Shown: positions 13,295 to 21,214, counted from the first letter of the stretch. The stretch is 61,755 bases of DNA from Clostridia bacterium (GCA_017547805.1 JAFYOR010000087.1:1-61755), one strand, 5' to 3'. Translations and numbers: made by a program. Notes: a model not told the origin generated them from the letters alone.

Positions 13295-13370
13295 GGGGCA
13301 TTAGCACAGTTGGTAGCGCGCTACATTCGCATTGTAGAGGTCACCGGTTCGAATCCGGTATGCTCCACCA
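13295..13370 (+). tRNA. tRNA-Ala (anticodon CGC)
   Basis: 76 nt with encoded CCA. The acceptor stem GGGGCAT / ATGCTCC carries the G3-U70 wobble pair that identifies alanine tRNAs. The anticodon stem CTACA/TGTAG encloses loop TTCGCAT with anticodon CGC at 13328-13330, reading GCG, a very common codon in this GC-rich window. The T arm ACCGG-TTCGAAT-CCGGT is intact. A strong terminator follows at once. A decayed copy of its 3' three quarters lies at 14197-14253. Confidence 0.95.
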
Positions 13371-13371
13371 C

Positions 13372-13402
13372 AAAGTCCTTCTCAAAAGAGAAGGACTTTT
13401 GC
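13372..13402 (+). terminator. Terminator after tRNA-Ala
   Basis: AAAGTCCTTCTC / GAGAAGGACTTT perfect stem with an AAAA loop and a short T tail. Confidence 0.8.
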
Positions 13403-13477
13403 CTTATATACAGAAGATTTTCAAGTAATATAAAAATACCACAGCATGGTTCTGAAAACGAAGGAGAATGTGAAAGT

Positions 13478-14119
13478 ATGATCTACTGCATGGCCGATAT
13501 CCACGGTGCATATGATCGCTATCTGGCTATGCTTCAAACCATCCATTTCTGTGATGATGATACGCTTTACGTGATTGGCGATGTAATCGACCGTGGACAT
13601 CAGAGCATTGAAGTTGTTCTGGATATGATAAGCCGCAGTAATGTGGTTTTCCTGCGTGGAAACCATGAGCAAATGTGTCTGGACGATTTGCACCGACGCC
13701 TTTGGGATGCACGGGCATTGTGGCAACGGAATGGAGGCGGTCGAACCCGCAGTGATTTGTTGTATAAAAGGTCGCCTGCCGTCCGTTCAAAAATCCTCCA
13801 TTATTTTCTTTCTGCTCCAACCTTTATTGATCTCGAAGTAAATGGAAGGAAGTTTCATCTTGTACACGGATTCCCATCCGAGAATGAACATGATCGTCTG
13901 TGGACAAGGCCCGAATCAAACGCAGAACCACCGATACCAAACGCAACTGTTATTGTGGGACATACGCCCACTTCTTTTCTGATCGGAGAAGATGAATCCC
14001 CTTTGAGAATCTGGCATGGAAATGGAATTATCGACATTGACTGCGGTTGTGCAGGTCGTTCCGAACTCAGCCGCCTTGCATGTATTCGTTTGGACGATAT
14101 GCAGGAGTTCTATATCTGA
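13478..14119 (+). CDS. Calcineurin-like (PPP-type) metallophosphoesterase
   Basis: 213 residues with the full signature of serine/threonine-phosphatase-like metallophosphoesterases: MADIHGAYDR (DxH), GDVIDRG (GDxxDRG), LRGNHEQM (GNHE), then LVHGFP and VGHTPT metal ligands. The start ATG at 13478 follows AAGGAG. Cytosolic, no other domain. The gene is clearly AT-richer than its neighbours and sits alone between tRNA-Ala and a decayed tRNA-Ala fragment, which suggests acquisition by insertion at the tRNA. The substrate (phosphoprotein, diadenosine polyphosphate or other) cannot be told from sequence. Confidence 0.9.
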   Translation: MIYCMADIHGAYDRYLAMLQTIHFCDDDTLYVIGDVIDRGHQSIEVVLDMISRSNVVFLRGNHEQMCLDDLHRRLWDARALWQRNGGGRTRSDLLYKRSPAVRSKILHYFLSAPTFIDLEVNGRKFHLVHGFPSENEHDRLWTRPESNAEPPIPNATVIVGHTPTSFLIGEDESPLRIWHGNGIIDIDCGCAGRSELSRLACIRLDDMQEFYI

Positions 14120-14196
14120 TGGCATAAAACGATAGTCTTATCTTTGATAAATGCAACTCATTTCAGACGTTGGGGATGAGTTACGTATGCTTCGCT

Positions 14197-14253
14197 AGCG
14201 CGCTGCATTCGCATTGTAGAGGTCATAGGCATCGAATCCGGTATGCTCCACCA
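14197..14253 (+). pseudogene. Decayed tRNA-Ala fragment (duplicate of the 3' part)
   Basis: AGCGCGCTGCATTCGCATTG and the following bases down to TATGCTCCACCA copy positions 13315-13370 of the intact tRNA-Ala with one substitution in the anticodon stem and a 6-for-5-nt change (TAGGCA for CCGGT) that destroys the T stem. The D arm and 5' acceptor strand are not recognisable. The identity continues for four bases past CCA (CAAA). It reads as an attachment-site-like repeat left by insertion or recombination. Confidence 0.85.
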
Positions 14254-14254
14254 C

Positions 14255-14286
14255 AAACCAGTCCGAAAGGGCTGGTTTTTTCTTTT
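14255..14286 (+). terminator. Terminator behind the tRNA fragment
   Basis: AACCAGTCC / GGGCTGGTT stem with a GAAA loop and a TTTTTTCTTTT tail. It is probably the original terminator of the tRNA locus before the intervening segment arrived. Confidence 0.75.
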
Positions 14287-14330
14287 GTTCCGTGATAATC
14301 TATCCTTACCCTTATGCGAGGTGATTTTCC

Positions 14331-14540
14331 ATGAAAAGAATTATTCGTAATGCAATCCGCTGCAACCACTGCGGCGACGTCGTCGAATCCACGCATCGCC
14401 ACGACTACGCGACATGTTCCTGCGGCGCAGTCGCAGCCGACGGCGGCACCGACTATCTCCGCCGCACCTTCCGCAATTCCCGAGAAGATTTTACGGAGCT
14501 TTCCGAGTTTCTGGAAGACGAAGAAGTACACAGCAGCTGA
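14331..14540 (+). CDS. Small zinc-ribbon-like protein of unknown function
   Basis: 69 residues, start ATG at 14331 after GCGAGGTG. The sequence begins MKRIIRNAIRCNHCGDVVES and continues HRHDYATCSCGAVAADGG. The CxxC and CxC pairs with nearby histidines suggest a zinc site in the first half; the second half is acidic and ends EFLEDEEVHSS. I recall closely similar conserved hypothetical proteins in bacteria but cannot name a function. A single gene between two terminators. Confidence 0.8.
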   Translation: MKRIIRNAIRCNHCGDVVESTHRHDYATCSCGAVAADGGTDYLRRTFRNSREDFTELSEFLEDEEVHSS

Positions 14541-14560
14541 CGCTCCCGCAAAAACAAGCC

Positions 14561-14608
14561 AAGCCCGCAGCAGACGCTCCATCCGTCATGCTGCGGGCTT
14601 ACTTATTT
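14561..14608. terminator. Bidirectional terminator
   Basis: AAGCCCGCAGCA / TGCTGCGGGCTT perfect 12-bp stem (14561-14572, 14589-14600) between the convergent small zinc protein and NuoE-like genes. Confidence 0.75.
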
Positions 14609-15064
14609 TGCTTTCTTTGTTCCGTCTATCAGTTCACGAATCAGCGTTTCATCCGCCCGGCTATGCAGCCTCCCGTCCCATCGGACGGACGGACCGTTTT
14701 TGCAGTTCTTCATGCACGGCGTCACGCGATAGACGAAGCCAGCCGCGCTGACCGCGCCGCTTTTGACTCCGTATCTTTTTTCGATGAACGCACGCAGCTT
14801 CATGCCGGCAGGACAATTGCCGCAGATTTCCAGCGTATGCTTCGCCGATTCGCTGCGCAGTCCCGGAACGCGGCGAATCAGCGCATGGAGCACGGCGGTC
14901 TTGACAGCGCATTCCTGCGCGACGAAATCAAGCGCCGCCTGCGAAAGCACGCCGCCCTCCGCCTCCTGCAGATCCCGCAGCAGCGCGATGAGCATCTGCT
15001 GATCCTGCGGCGCGCCCATGCCGCAGTAATGCGTGATGATCGTGCGCCATCGCTCCTTTTTCAC
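14603..15064 (-). CDS. NuoE-like thioredoxin-fold [2Fe-2S] ferredoxin
   Basis: 153 residues matching the 24-kDa (NuoE/HydA-associated) subunit family: a helical N-terminal part, then a thioredoxin-like [2Fe-2S] domain with four cysteines in EICGNCPAG and TPCMKNCKNGP. The spacing C-x2-C and C-x3-C is close to, but not identical with, classic NuoE. No NuoF, NuoG or hydrogenase gene is adjacent, so it is an orphan subunit. Last gene of a leftward operon with the inositol-phosphatase-family gene (24-bp gap) and the UPF0489-like gene. It may serve as a free electron carrier. Confidence 0.85.
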   Translation of the reverse strand: MKKERWRTIITHYCGMGAPQDQQMLIALLRDLQEAEGGVLSQAALDFVAQECAVKTAVLHALIRRVPGLRSESAKHTLEICGNCPAGMKLRAFIEKRYGVKSGAVSAAGFVYRVTPCMKNCKNGPSVRWDGRLHSRADETLIRELIDGTKKAK

Positions 15065-15088
15065 TGCCGCCGCTCCTTTTCCGATCGC

Positions 15089-15865
15089 TTACAGCCTTTT
15101 CATGAACGGATCATACACCGCATGTACCGCGTCAAGGCACACGCCATTGGTTGCGAGGATCGCCGTATTCTTTGCAAAGTCCACGCCGTTTTCGCTGCGC
15201 GGCATTTCAAACGTGCCGCCGGCTTCGGTAACGAGCAGCGCGCCGGCCGCGTAGTCCCACGGCTTTAAGTTCAGCTCAAAGAACACATCATGACGTCCGC
15301 AGGCAAGATGTGCCAGATCCAGCGCCGCAGAGCCGCAGCGGCGGATGTCCGCCGCGCTGACCAGGAACGCATGCGCCATATCCAGACTGACTCTTGCCAG
15401 CTCCGCATCATAGGGCGATGTGCCAAAGCCCACCAGCGCCTTATCCAGCGGAAACTGCGAAACATGGATCGGACGCCCGTTGAGCGTCGCGCCCTTGCCC
15501 TTTTCGGCATAGAAGAACTCGTCCGTGTACGGATTATACACCGCGCCTGCGACAGGCTCGCGCTTTTGAAGCAGCGCGATGGAGACCGCCGACGCGCGAT
15601 AATCGTGAATCAGATTTGTCGTGCCGTCCACGGGATCCACGATCCACGTCGGTTCGTCCGAAAGCGCCTCGTTGATCTTCTCCTCGCCAATGGCAACGGC
15701 ATCCGGGCGCAACTGCGCCAGCGCGTCAAGCAGATACGCCTGCACATTCTCGTCAATTGTGGTCACGAAATTGGCGTGGCCTTCCTTTTCCTCAATCACC
15801 ATATCCTCACGGCGGCGGATGATTTCCCCGGCATGGCGGACGATTGCAAGCAGCGCTTCTCTCAT
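15089..15865 (-). CDS. suhB: Inositol monophosphatase family protein
   Basis: 258 residues of the Mg-dependent, Li-sensitive phosphatase superfamily (IMPase / fructose-1,6-bisphosphatase / CysQ). The metal motif 1 Glu is in IGEEKI, the hallmark WIVDPVDGTTN supplies Asp ligands, and LKPWDYAAGALLVTEAGG is motif 2. Starts at 15865 after AAAGGAACGAGGGAAG. Middle gene of the three-gene operon. Could act on myo-inositol-1-phosphate, a nucleotide such as PAP, or glycerol phosphate; the sequence does not decide. The suhB symbol is used in the family sense. Confidence 0.9.
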   Translation of the reverse strand: MREALLAIVRHAGEIIRRREDMVIEEKEGHANFVTTIDENVQAYLLDALAQLRPDAVAIGEEKINEALSDEPTWIVDPVDGTTNLIHDYRASAVSIALLQKREPVAGAVYNPYTDEFFYAEKGKGATLNGRPIHVSQFPLDKALVGFGTSPYDAELARVSLDMAHAFLVSAADIRRCGSAALDLAHLACGRHDVFFELNLKPWDYAAGALLVTEAGGTFEMPRSENGVDFAKNTAILATNGVCLDAVHAVYDPFMKRL

Positions 15866-15913
15866 CTTCCCTCGTTCCTTTCATTTCGATGCGTTTACCG
15901 TTGTTTTCCGTCC

Positions 15914-16618
15914 TCAGACAGCAGTGATGTATTGTCTGACAATCTCCATGATTCTGTCGGCGGACGCCGGCGCATAGCGCGGAGACTGTGCCATCGTCAC
16001 AAAATCGTATCCCGTCTGCCGAAACTGCGTATAGTCGTCATACACGTCAAACCCAATGACCGGTTCTTTCCCGTTCTTGCCCTCCATCATCGCAGAAATG
16101 AAACTGCGCAGATGGATATTTCCCTGCGCGTCAAGCAACTGCGGCGGAATATCCTGATGTGATTTGGGATTACGCACATAAGAAAGGCGGTCAATCCAGC
16201 GGAATGCCAGCGCAAACAGCAGGTAATTCGCCTCATCCAGCTCAACCGCCCGGCGGTAGGTATCAATCGAAGGACGCTGCTCGGGCAGGCGGGAAAGCAC
16301 AACGTTGAGCACATAGTTCGTTCCCGGCGGGCCGAAGGCCAGATCGGAATGCGTATCCACATGCACGACCTCAAAGGGTACGCTCAACTGCCCCTGCGCA
16401 ATGCGCGCCGCCCAGAAATCAATCGCCTGATCATGCGTCTCGAAAATCGCGCCGGGTACTGGCTTTTCGCGGCTGAGCCCGCACTGTTCTTCCAGAAAAC
16501 GAACCACTTCCTCATCGCTCCACACCCGGGCGCAGCTTTCCTGCGGCCGCTCGCCCAGCGGCGCAAGCGGACAGGGATCCGACAGAAAAAAGTCCATATC
16601 CAGATCCAGCACGCGCAT
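15914..16618 (-). CDS. UPF0489-like protein of unknown function
   Basis: 234 residues, start at 16618 after AAAGGAGGGGATGGC; a TATAAT -10 box is at complement 16643-16648. It begins MRVLDLDMDFFL and has VVHVDTHSDLAFGPPGTNYVLN near residue 87, followed by IGFDVYDDY near the C-terminus. These acidic patches match the UPF0489 family as I remember it. The HVDTHSD core also resembles the D-x-H-x-D metal motif of arginase/agmatinase enzymes. First gene of the operon with suhB and a NuoE-like gene, and divergent from a TIGR00300 gene. A metal-dependent hydrolase role is an inference. Confidence 0.75.
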   Translation of the reverse strand: MRVLDLDMDFFLSDPCPLAPLGERPQESCARVWSDEEVVRFLEEQCGLSREKPVPGAIFETHDQAIDFWAARIAQGQLSVPFEVVHVDTHSDLAFGPPGTNYVLNVVLSRLPEQRPSIDTYRRAVELDEANYLLFALAFRWIDRLSYVRNPKSHQDIPPQLLDAQGNIHLRSFISAMMEGKNGKEPVIGFDVYDDYTQFRQTGYDFVTMAQSPRYAPASADRIMEIVRQYITAV

Positions 16619-16698
16619 GCCATCCCCTCCTTTATCTCCTGCATTATACCACGCCGCCGCAAGGATGTACAGGCGATCCTCTTCTTTCCGTTTTCCGC

Positions 16699-16727
16699 TT
16701 TCAAATGCTGCCGGCTCATGTTATAAT
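16699..16727 (+). promoter_or_regulatory. Promoter of the TIGR00300 gene
   Basis: TTTCAA, 17-nt spacer, TATAAT (16722-16727). The -10 is perfect; the -35 is weak. Confidence 0.55.
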
Positions 16728-16805
16728 GGGTTTAATAATATACATTATCATCCGCCCCCGCATTTTCACCGCCTTTCATCACATCCATGCAAAGGAGAAT
16801 GTGCG

Positions 16806-17891
16806 ATGTTTACACTGCGCCGCTATACCGCGCCCGACTTTTCGCAGGAACAGTTCCTGCGCGCGCCGGACGCCGTCTTTCTTCCTGCCCCCGCGGACGG
16901 CGTCGCGCCGGAAAACTTCCATGCCATGAGCATCTATCCGGAATACGCCAAGGTCAACGGACAATGGCTCCTCGCCGTGGAAAGCCGGATGGACTGCGTT
17001 GCGGTGCTCGAAGACGAGCGCCTTGTCATCCGCGAATTCCGCCTGCTCAAAAAAGGCGATATGGTGCTCATCGGCCGCACAGAAAGCTGCGAGGAGGGCA
17101 TCTATCTTCACGCTTCCGGCTTTACACAGGAAACCGCTGTGCAGGAAGCCTTCTCCTTCCGCCGCAGCCGCAGCCGGGAAACCGCCTACTCGCAGGACTA
17201 TTCGGAGCTTTATGAGCTTCTTCGCCACGAGCGCGAGCATGGATATGTGGTTTGGGTGCTTGGCCCTGCCTTTACCTTTGACCGCGACGCCCGCAAAGCC
17301 ATGGGCGCGCTGATTGAGGCGGGGTACGTGGATGCCATTCTCGCCGGCAATGCCATGGCTACCCACGACCTTGAAGCCGCCTATCTGGGCACGGCGCTGG
17401 GACAGGACATCTACACGCACATTTCCCAGCCCAACGGTCACTACAATCATCTGGAAACGATCAACCGCGTCCGCCATCACGGCAGCATCGCTGCATTCAT
17501 CCGCGAGGAAGGCATCGACAACGGCATTATCCACGCCTGCGAAAAACACGGCATTCCCTACGTGCTGTGCGGCTCCATCCGCGACGACGGTCCGCTCCCG
17601 CCGGTCTATGCCGACGTTTATGCCGCGCAGGACGCCATGCGCCATCACCTGCGCCGCGCAACGACCGTCATCTGCATGGCGACGATGCTGCACACCATCG
17701 CTGCCGGCAACATGACCCCCTCCTATCGCGTCACGCAGGACGGCACGATCCGTCAGGTCTATTTCTACTGCGTGGACGTCAGCGAATTTGCGGTCAACAA
17801 GCTTGGCGACCGCGGCAGCCTAAGCGCGCGCGGCATCGTCACCAATGTGCAGGACTTCGTCGTCCTGCTGGAAAAAAACCTCCTTGAGTAA
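16806..17891 (+). CDS. TIGR00300 / LOR-SDH domain protein (possible ornithine cyclodeaminase)
   Basis: 361 residues matching the conserved TIGR00300 family. The N-terminal about 100 residues contain the LOR/SDH conserved region (FHAMSIYPEYAKVNGQWLL, AVLEDERLVIREFRLLKKGD); the C-terminal part has a nucleotide-binding-like domain with AILAGNAMATHDLEAAYLGT and later NKLGDRGSLSARGIVTNVQDFV. Relatives are fused to other domains in arginine-degrading enzymes of cyanobacteria, and archaeal members have been reported as ornithine cyclodeaminases. Start ATG 16806 after AAAGGAGAATGTGC. Stands alone with a terminator behind. A role in ornithine or arginine breakdown is plausible, not shown. Confidence 0.8.
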   Translation: MFTLRRYTAPDFSQEQFLRAPDAVFLPAPADGVAPENFHAMSIYPEYAKVNGQWLLAVESRMDCVAVLEDERLVIREFRLLKKGDMVLIGRTESCEEGIYLHASGFTQETAVQEAFSFRRSRSRETAYSQDYSELYELLRHEREHGYVVWVLGPAFTFDRDARKAMGALIEAGYVDAILAGNAMATHDLEAAYLGTALGQDIYTHISQPNGHYNHLETINRVRHHGSIAAFIREEGIDNGIIHACEKHGIPYVLCGSIRDDGPLPPVYADVYAAQDAMRHHLRRATTVICMATMLHTIAAGNMTPSYRVTQDGTIRQVYFYCVDVSEFAVNKLGDRGSLSARGIVTNVQDFVVLLEKNLLE

Positions 17892-17908
17892 AACAGCATG
17901 CATTCCGC

Positions 17909-17941
17909 AGCCGGCGCCAGATTGCGCCGGCTCTTTCTTTC
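17909..17941 (+). terminator. Terminator after the TIGR00300 gene
   Basis: AGCCGGCGC / GCGCCGGCT stem (17909-17917, 17924-17932) followed by CTTTCTTT. Confidence 0.75.
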
Positions 17942-18070
17942 CCCTTCCGAGGGTGACAGTTTGTCTTCCTTCACCTGTCATTTCCCTCATCATTTCAGTC
18001 CGATTTTTCAGAATTATGCGGATTCTTCCCGGTTTTCTTCCGGATTCCTGCAAATTGTCGCGAATACATT

Positions 18071-18099
18071 TTGACAAACCGGCATGCATTTGATATACT
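18071..18099 (+). promoter_or_regulatory. Strong SigA promoter with overlapping palindrome
   Basis: TTGACA (18071-18076), 17-nt spacer, TATACT (18094-18099). The -10 sits inside the perfect 15-nt palindrome TGATATA-C-TATATCA (18091-18105), a likely operator for the symporter gene. Confidence 0.8.
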
Positions 18100-18134
18100 A
18101 TATCAAAATCTTTTTACAGAGAGGAATCACTCAT

Positions 18135-19478
18135 ATGCAGAATCGTGAGCGTCTTTCTTCAAGACTCGGCTTCATCCTGCTGAGCGCCGGCTGCGCCATC
18201 GGCTGCGGCAACGTCTGGAAGTTCCCGTGGATGGCCGGTCAGTACGGCGGCGGCGGCTTCGTGCTGGTGTATGCCCTGTGCCTGCTTCTCCTCGGTCTCC
18301 CGGTCATGGTCATGGAATTTGCGCTGGGCCGCGCGTCTCAGGCCAGCCCCGTGCGCATGTATCAGAAACTCCAGAAGCCCGGACAGAAGTGGCATCTGCA
18401 CGGCTATCTGGCTCTCTTTGGCAACATCTGCCTGATGTCCTTCTACACCGTCGTTTCCGGCTGGATCCTGTACTACTTTGTCAGCTTCCTCACCGGCAAC
18501 ACCGCTGAGCTCGGCTTCGTGCCGATGATCACCGACGGTCCGCTGAACATGATCTGCATGGCGATCATCGTCGTCATCGGCTTCCTCGTCCTCAGCTTCA
18601 ACCTGCAGGGCGGTCTTGAGCGCGTGACCAAGTACATGATGGTCGCGCTGCTTCTGCTGATGATCGTGCTTGCCGTCAACAGCGCGACACTCTCCGGCGC
18701 GAAGGAAGGTCTTGCCTTCTATCTCATTCCTGACTTCTCCAAGATCACCCCGAGCGTCATCGTCGGCGCGATGAACCAGGCGTTCTTCACGCTGAGCCTT
18801 GGCATCGGCTCCATGGCGATCTTCGGCTCCTACATCGGCAAGGAGCGCACGCTGATGGGCGAATCCGTCAACATCATCCTCCTTGACTCCTTCGTGGCGA
18901 TCACCGCCGGTCTGATCATCTTCCCGGCCTGCTTCACCTACGGCGTTGAGGTCGGCGCCGGTCCGTCCCTGCTCTTTGACACGATGGCTACCGTCTTCAA
19001 CAACATGGCCGGCGGCCGTCTGTGGGGCACGATCTTCTTCCTGTTCATGGTCTTCGCCGCGATGTCCACGGTCTTTGCGGTATTTGAGAACATCCTCGCC
19101 TGCGTGCGTGAGATGACCGGCTGGAGCCGCCCGAAGGGCTGCATTGCCTGCGGCATCGGTCTGTTCATCACCTCCACCACCACCGCCCTTGGCTACAGCG
19201 CGTTTGCCGGCTTTGAGCCGTTCGCGCCGGGCAGCGCGTGGCTGGATCTGTGGGACTTCCTCGTCTCCACCAACCTGCTGCCCATCGGCTCTCTGGTTAT
19301 CGCCCTGTTCTGCTGCAACAAGAAGTTCGGCTGGGGCTGGGATAAGCTTCTTGAAGAAGCCAATACCGGCAAGGGTCTCAAGGTTCAGCAGTGGATGAAG
19401 CCGATCTTCACCATCGTCGTTCCGGCGGCGATCATCGTGATCTACATCATGGGTCTGATCAGCTTCCCGTGGAACTGA
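18135..19478 (+). CDS. Sodium-dependent transporter, SNF (neurotransmitter:sodium symporter) family
   Basis: A 447-residue inner-membrane symporter of the NSS/SNF family, with about 11 predicted helices as in bacterial amino-acid transporters such as MhsT. Helix 1 contains the unwound sodium/substrate motif GCAIGCGNVWKFPW, followed by GGGGFVLVY. It likely imports an amino acid (tryptophan, tyrosine or another hydrophobic one) with sodium. The start ATG 18135 follows GAGAGGAATCACTCAT. Monocistronic, with promoter 18071-18099 and a terminator at 19497-19527. The TGATATA palindrome over the -10 suggests repression. The exact substrate is not readable. Confidence 0.93.
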   Translation: MQNRERLSSRLGFILLSAGCAIGCGNVWKFPWMAGQYGGGGFVLVYALCLLLLGLPVMVMEFALGRASQASPVRMYQKLQKPGQKWHLHGYLALFGNICLMSFYTVVSGWILYYFVSFLTGNTAELGFVPMITDGPLNMICMAIIVVIGFLVLSFNLQGGLERVTKYMMVALLLLMIVLAVNSATLSGAKEGLAFYLIPDFSKITPSVIVGAMNQAFFTLSLGIGSMAIFGSYIGKERTLMGESVNIILLDSFVAITAGLIIFPACFTYGVEVGAGPSLLFDTMATVFNNMAGGRLWGTIFFLFMVFAAMSTVFAVFENILACVREMTGWSRPKGCIACGIGLFITSTTTALGYSAFAGFEPFAPGSAWLDLWDFLVSTNLLPIGSLVIALFCCNKKFGWGWDKLLEEANTGKGLKVQQWMKPIFTIVVPAAIIVIYIMGLISFPWN

Positions 19479-19496
19479 TTCGCAAAACAGCACATC

Positions 19497-19527
19497 AAAG
19501 GTCTGCGCAAAAGCGCAGGCCTTTTCT
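19497..19527 (+). terminator. Terminator after the SNF symporter gene
   Basis: AAAGGTCTGCGC / GCGCAGGCCTTTT stem with an AAAA loop and TTCTT. Confidence 0.8.
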
Positions 19528-19551
19528 TATGCGCTCAATTCGCCGATTGGT

Positions 19552-19580
19552 TTGCGCAGACATGGTCTATGTGATAAAAT
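19552..19580 (+). promoter_or_regulatory. Promoter of the GPH symporter operon
   Basis: TTGCGC (19552-19557), 17-nt spacer, TAAAAT (19575-19580). It shares the 14-mer TTGCGCAGACATGG with the pepP promoter. The leader to 19733 is about 150 nt. Confidence 0.65.
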
Positions 19581-19732
19581 ATAGTATACGCATACTTATC
19601 GGTCAAAGAGTTCCCGCGCGAAACAAGCATCGGGATACGACAGGGGCTGCCGCTCCTTCCCCCGCTTGGGGATTCCCGTCTTCGTTTCGCGCACTCAACG
19701 AAGATCTTTGCAGCAGGACGGAGGAAAAACAC

Positions 19733-21214
19733 ATGGACGAAATGAAACGCAAGAAGATTAACCTATGGATGTTCCCTCTGGGCACGGTGGGCCGCGACAT
19801 GATGTATGCGCTGTTCAACAGCTATCTGCTCACCTACATCCTCTTTACTCAGAGCCTGAACGCCGCACAGCTGAGCGCCATCACGGCGATCATGGTCGCC
19901 GCGCGCGTGTTTGATGCGCTCAACGACCCCATCATGGGCAACATTATTGAACGCACACGCACCCGTTTTGGCAAGTTCAAGCCGTGGCTGGCCATCGGCA
20001 TTGTCCTTTCCTCCGTCGTCATCACCCTTGCCTTCAACGTCCAGCTCACCGGCTGGCGCTTCATCCTCTTCTTCGGCGTCATCTATTTCCTTTACAGCAT
20101 CGCCTATACCATGCACGACATCTCCTACTGGGGCATGATCGCCTCTCTCTCCTCCAATACCGACACCCGCAACCAACTGACCAGCCGCGCCACGCTCTTT
20201 GCCGGCGTCGGCGGCACGCTTGCCGGTCTGATCATTCCCCTGCTGACCACGGGCAAGCTGGCGCTGGGCGGCAGCGCCGCGACGGCCTTCGGTCGCCTTG
20301 CGCTGCTCTTTTGCATCATCGGGCCGCTGTTTCTGTGCTTCACCATCTTCGGCGTGCGCGAAAAAGCCGCTACGGCGCAGCAGGAAGCCGCGCCCTTCGG
20401 TTTCAGGAAGATCCTGTCCACCATCATCCGCAATGACCAGCTGCTGTGGATTTCCATCATCTTCCTCATCCAGCAGATTGGCAACAATATCGCCATTTCC
20501 GGCATCGGCTCCACGTATATCTACTTCGCCTTTGGCTACAGCGGCGGTCTGTATTCGCTGTTTAACACCATCGGCGTGCTTGCCACAGCCTTCCTGATGC
20601 TCTTTTATCCGGCCATCACCCGCCGGATTCACCGCAAGAAGCTCATGCACATCACCATGACTGTGAGCCTCGTGGGATACGCCGCCATGCTGCTGAGCGG
20701 TCTGCTGCTCACCGGCGGCATGGGCAAGTTCTGGCTGATCACCCTTTCCTACACGGCGGCCAACTTCGGTCAGTACAGCTTCTACCTAATCATGATGATT
20801 TCCATCATCAACACGGTGGAATACAACGAATACCTGCACGGTACGCGCGATGAAGCGATCATCGCGTCCCTGCGCCCGTTCCTGACCAAGTTTGCTTCTG
20901 CCATCGTCGTCCTCATGACCTCTCTGACCTATATCCTGTGCGGCGTGACCAGCACCACCAACCAGATTTCCTCGTTTGAGAATGCCGCCGCTGCCGGTAC
21001 AATCACCGAAGCGCAGAAGCTCCTGTCCATCGAGCAGGTGATTTCCGGCGTAAACGCCGCCCAGACCAACGGCCTGTTCCTCTCCATGACGCTGCTGCCG
21101 TTTGCGCTGATGCTCATCTCCTATCTGCTCTACCAGCGCAAATACACGCTGGACGAGCCGGAATACGAGCGCATCTGCAAAGCGCTTGAACAGAGAAAGG
21201 AAGACGGACGATGA
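19733..21214 (+). CDS. GPH-family (glycoside-pentoside-hexuronide) sugar:cation symporter
   Basis: A 493-residue major-facilitator membrane protein of the MelB/GPH type. The typical N-terminal arrangement is present: LGTVGRDMMYALFNSYLLTYIL, then DALNDPIMGNIIERTRTRFGKFKPWL, the conserved cytosolic loop with the cation-site aspartates. About 12 helices. The start ATG 19733 follows GGAGGAAAAACAC. It overlaps the PIG-L gene by 4 nt (ATGA), so the two are coupled, and a GH20 hexosaminidase follows. It probably takes up a glycoside or amino-sugar-containing disaccharide. The long upstream reading frame into the SNF gene is not part of it. Confidence 0.93.
   Translation: MDEMKRKKINLWMFPLGTVGRDMMYALFNSYLLTYILFTQSLNAAQLSAITAIMVAARVFDALNDPIMGNIIERTRTRFGKFKPWLAIGIVLSSVVITLAFNVQLTGWRFILFFGVIYFLYSIAYTMHDISYWGMIASLSSNTDTRNQLTSRATLFAGVGGTLAGLIIPLLTTGKLALGGSAATAFGRLALLFCIIGPLFLCFTIFGVREKAATAQQEAAPFGFRKILSTIIRNDQLLWISIIFLIQQIGNNIAISGIGSTYIYFAFGYSGGLYSLFNTIGVLATAFLMLFYPAITRRIHRKKLMHITMTVSLVGYAAMLLSGLLLTGGMGKFWLITLSYTAANFGQYSFYLIMMISIINTVEYNEYLHGTRDEAIIASLRPFLTKFASAIVVLMTSLTYILCGVTSTTNQISSFENAAAAGTITEAQKLLSIEQVISGVNAAQTNGLFLSMTLLPFALMLISYLLYQRKYTLDEPEYERICKALEQRKEDGR

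Noticed and set aside
13268-13477. In-frame extension of the phosphatase gene upstream through the tRNA-Ala gene
   Set aside because: The extension is a translation of the tRNA and its terminator; the ATG at 13478 has a proper ribosome binding site and starts right at the DxH motif.
14197-14253. A second functional tRNA
   Set aside because: The T stem is disrupted and no D arm or 5' acceptor strand can be formed, so it is a fragment.
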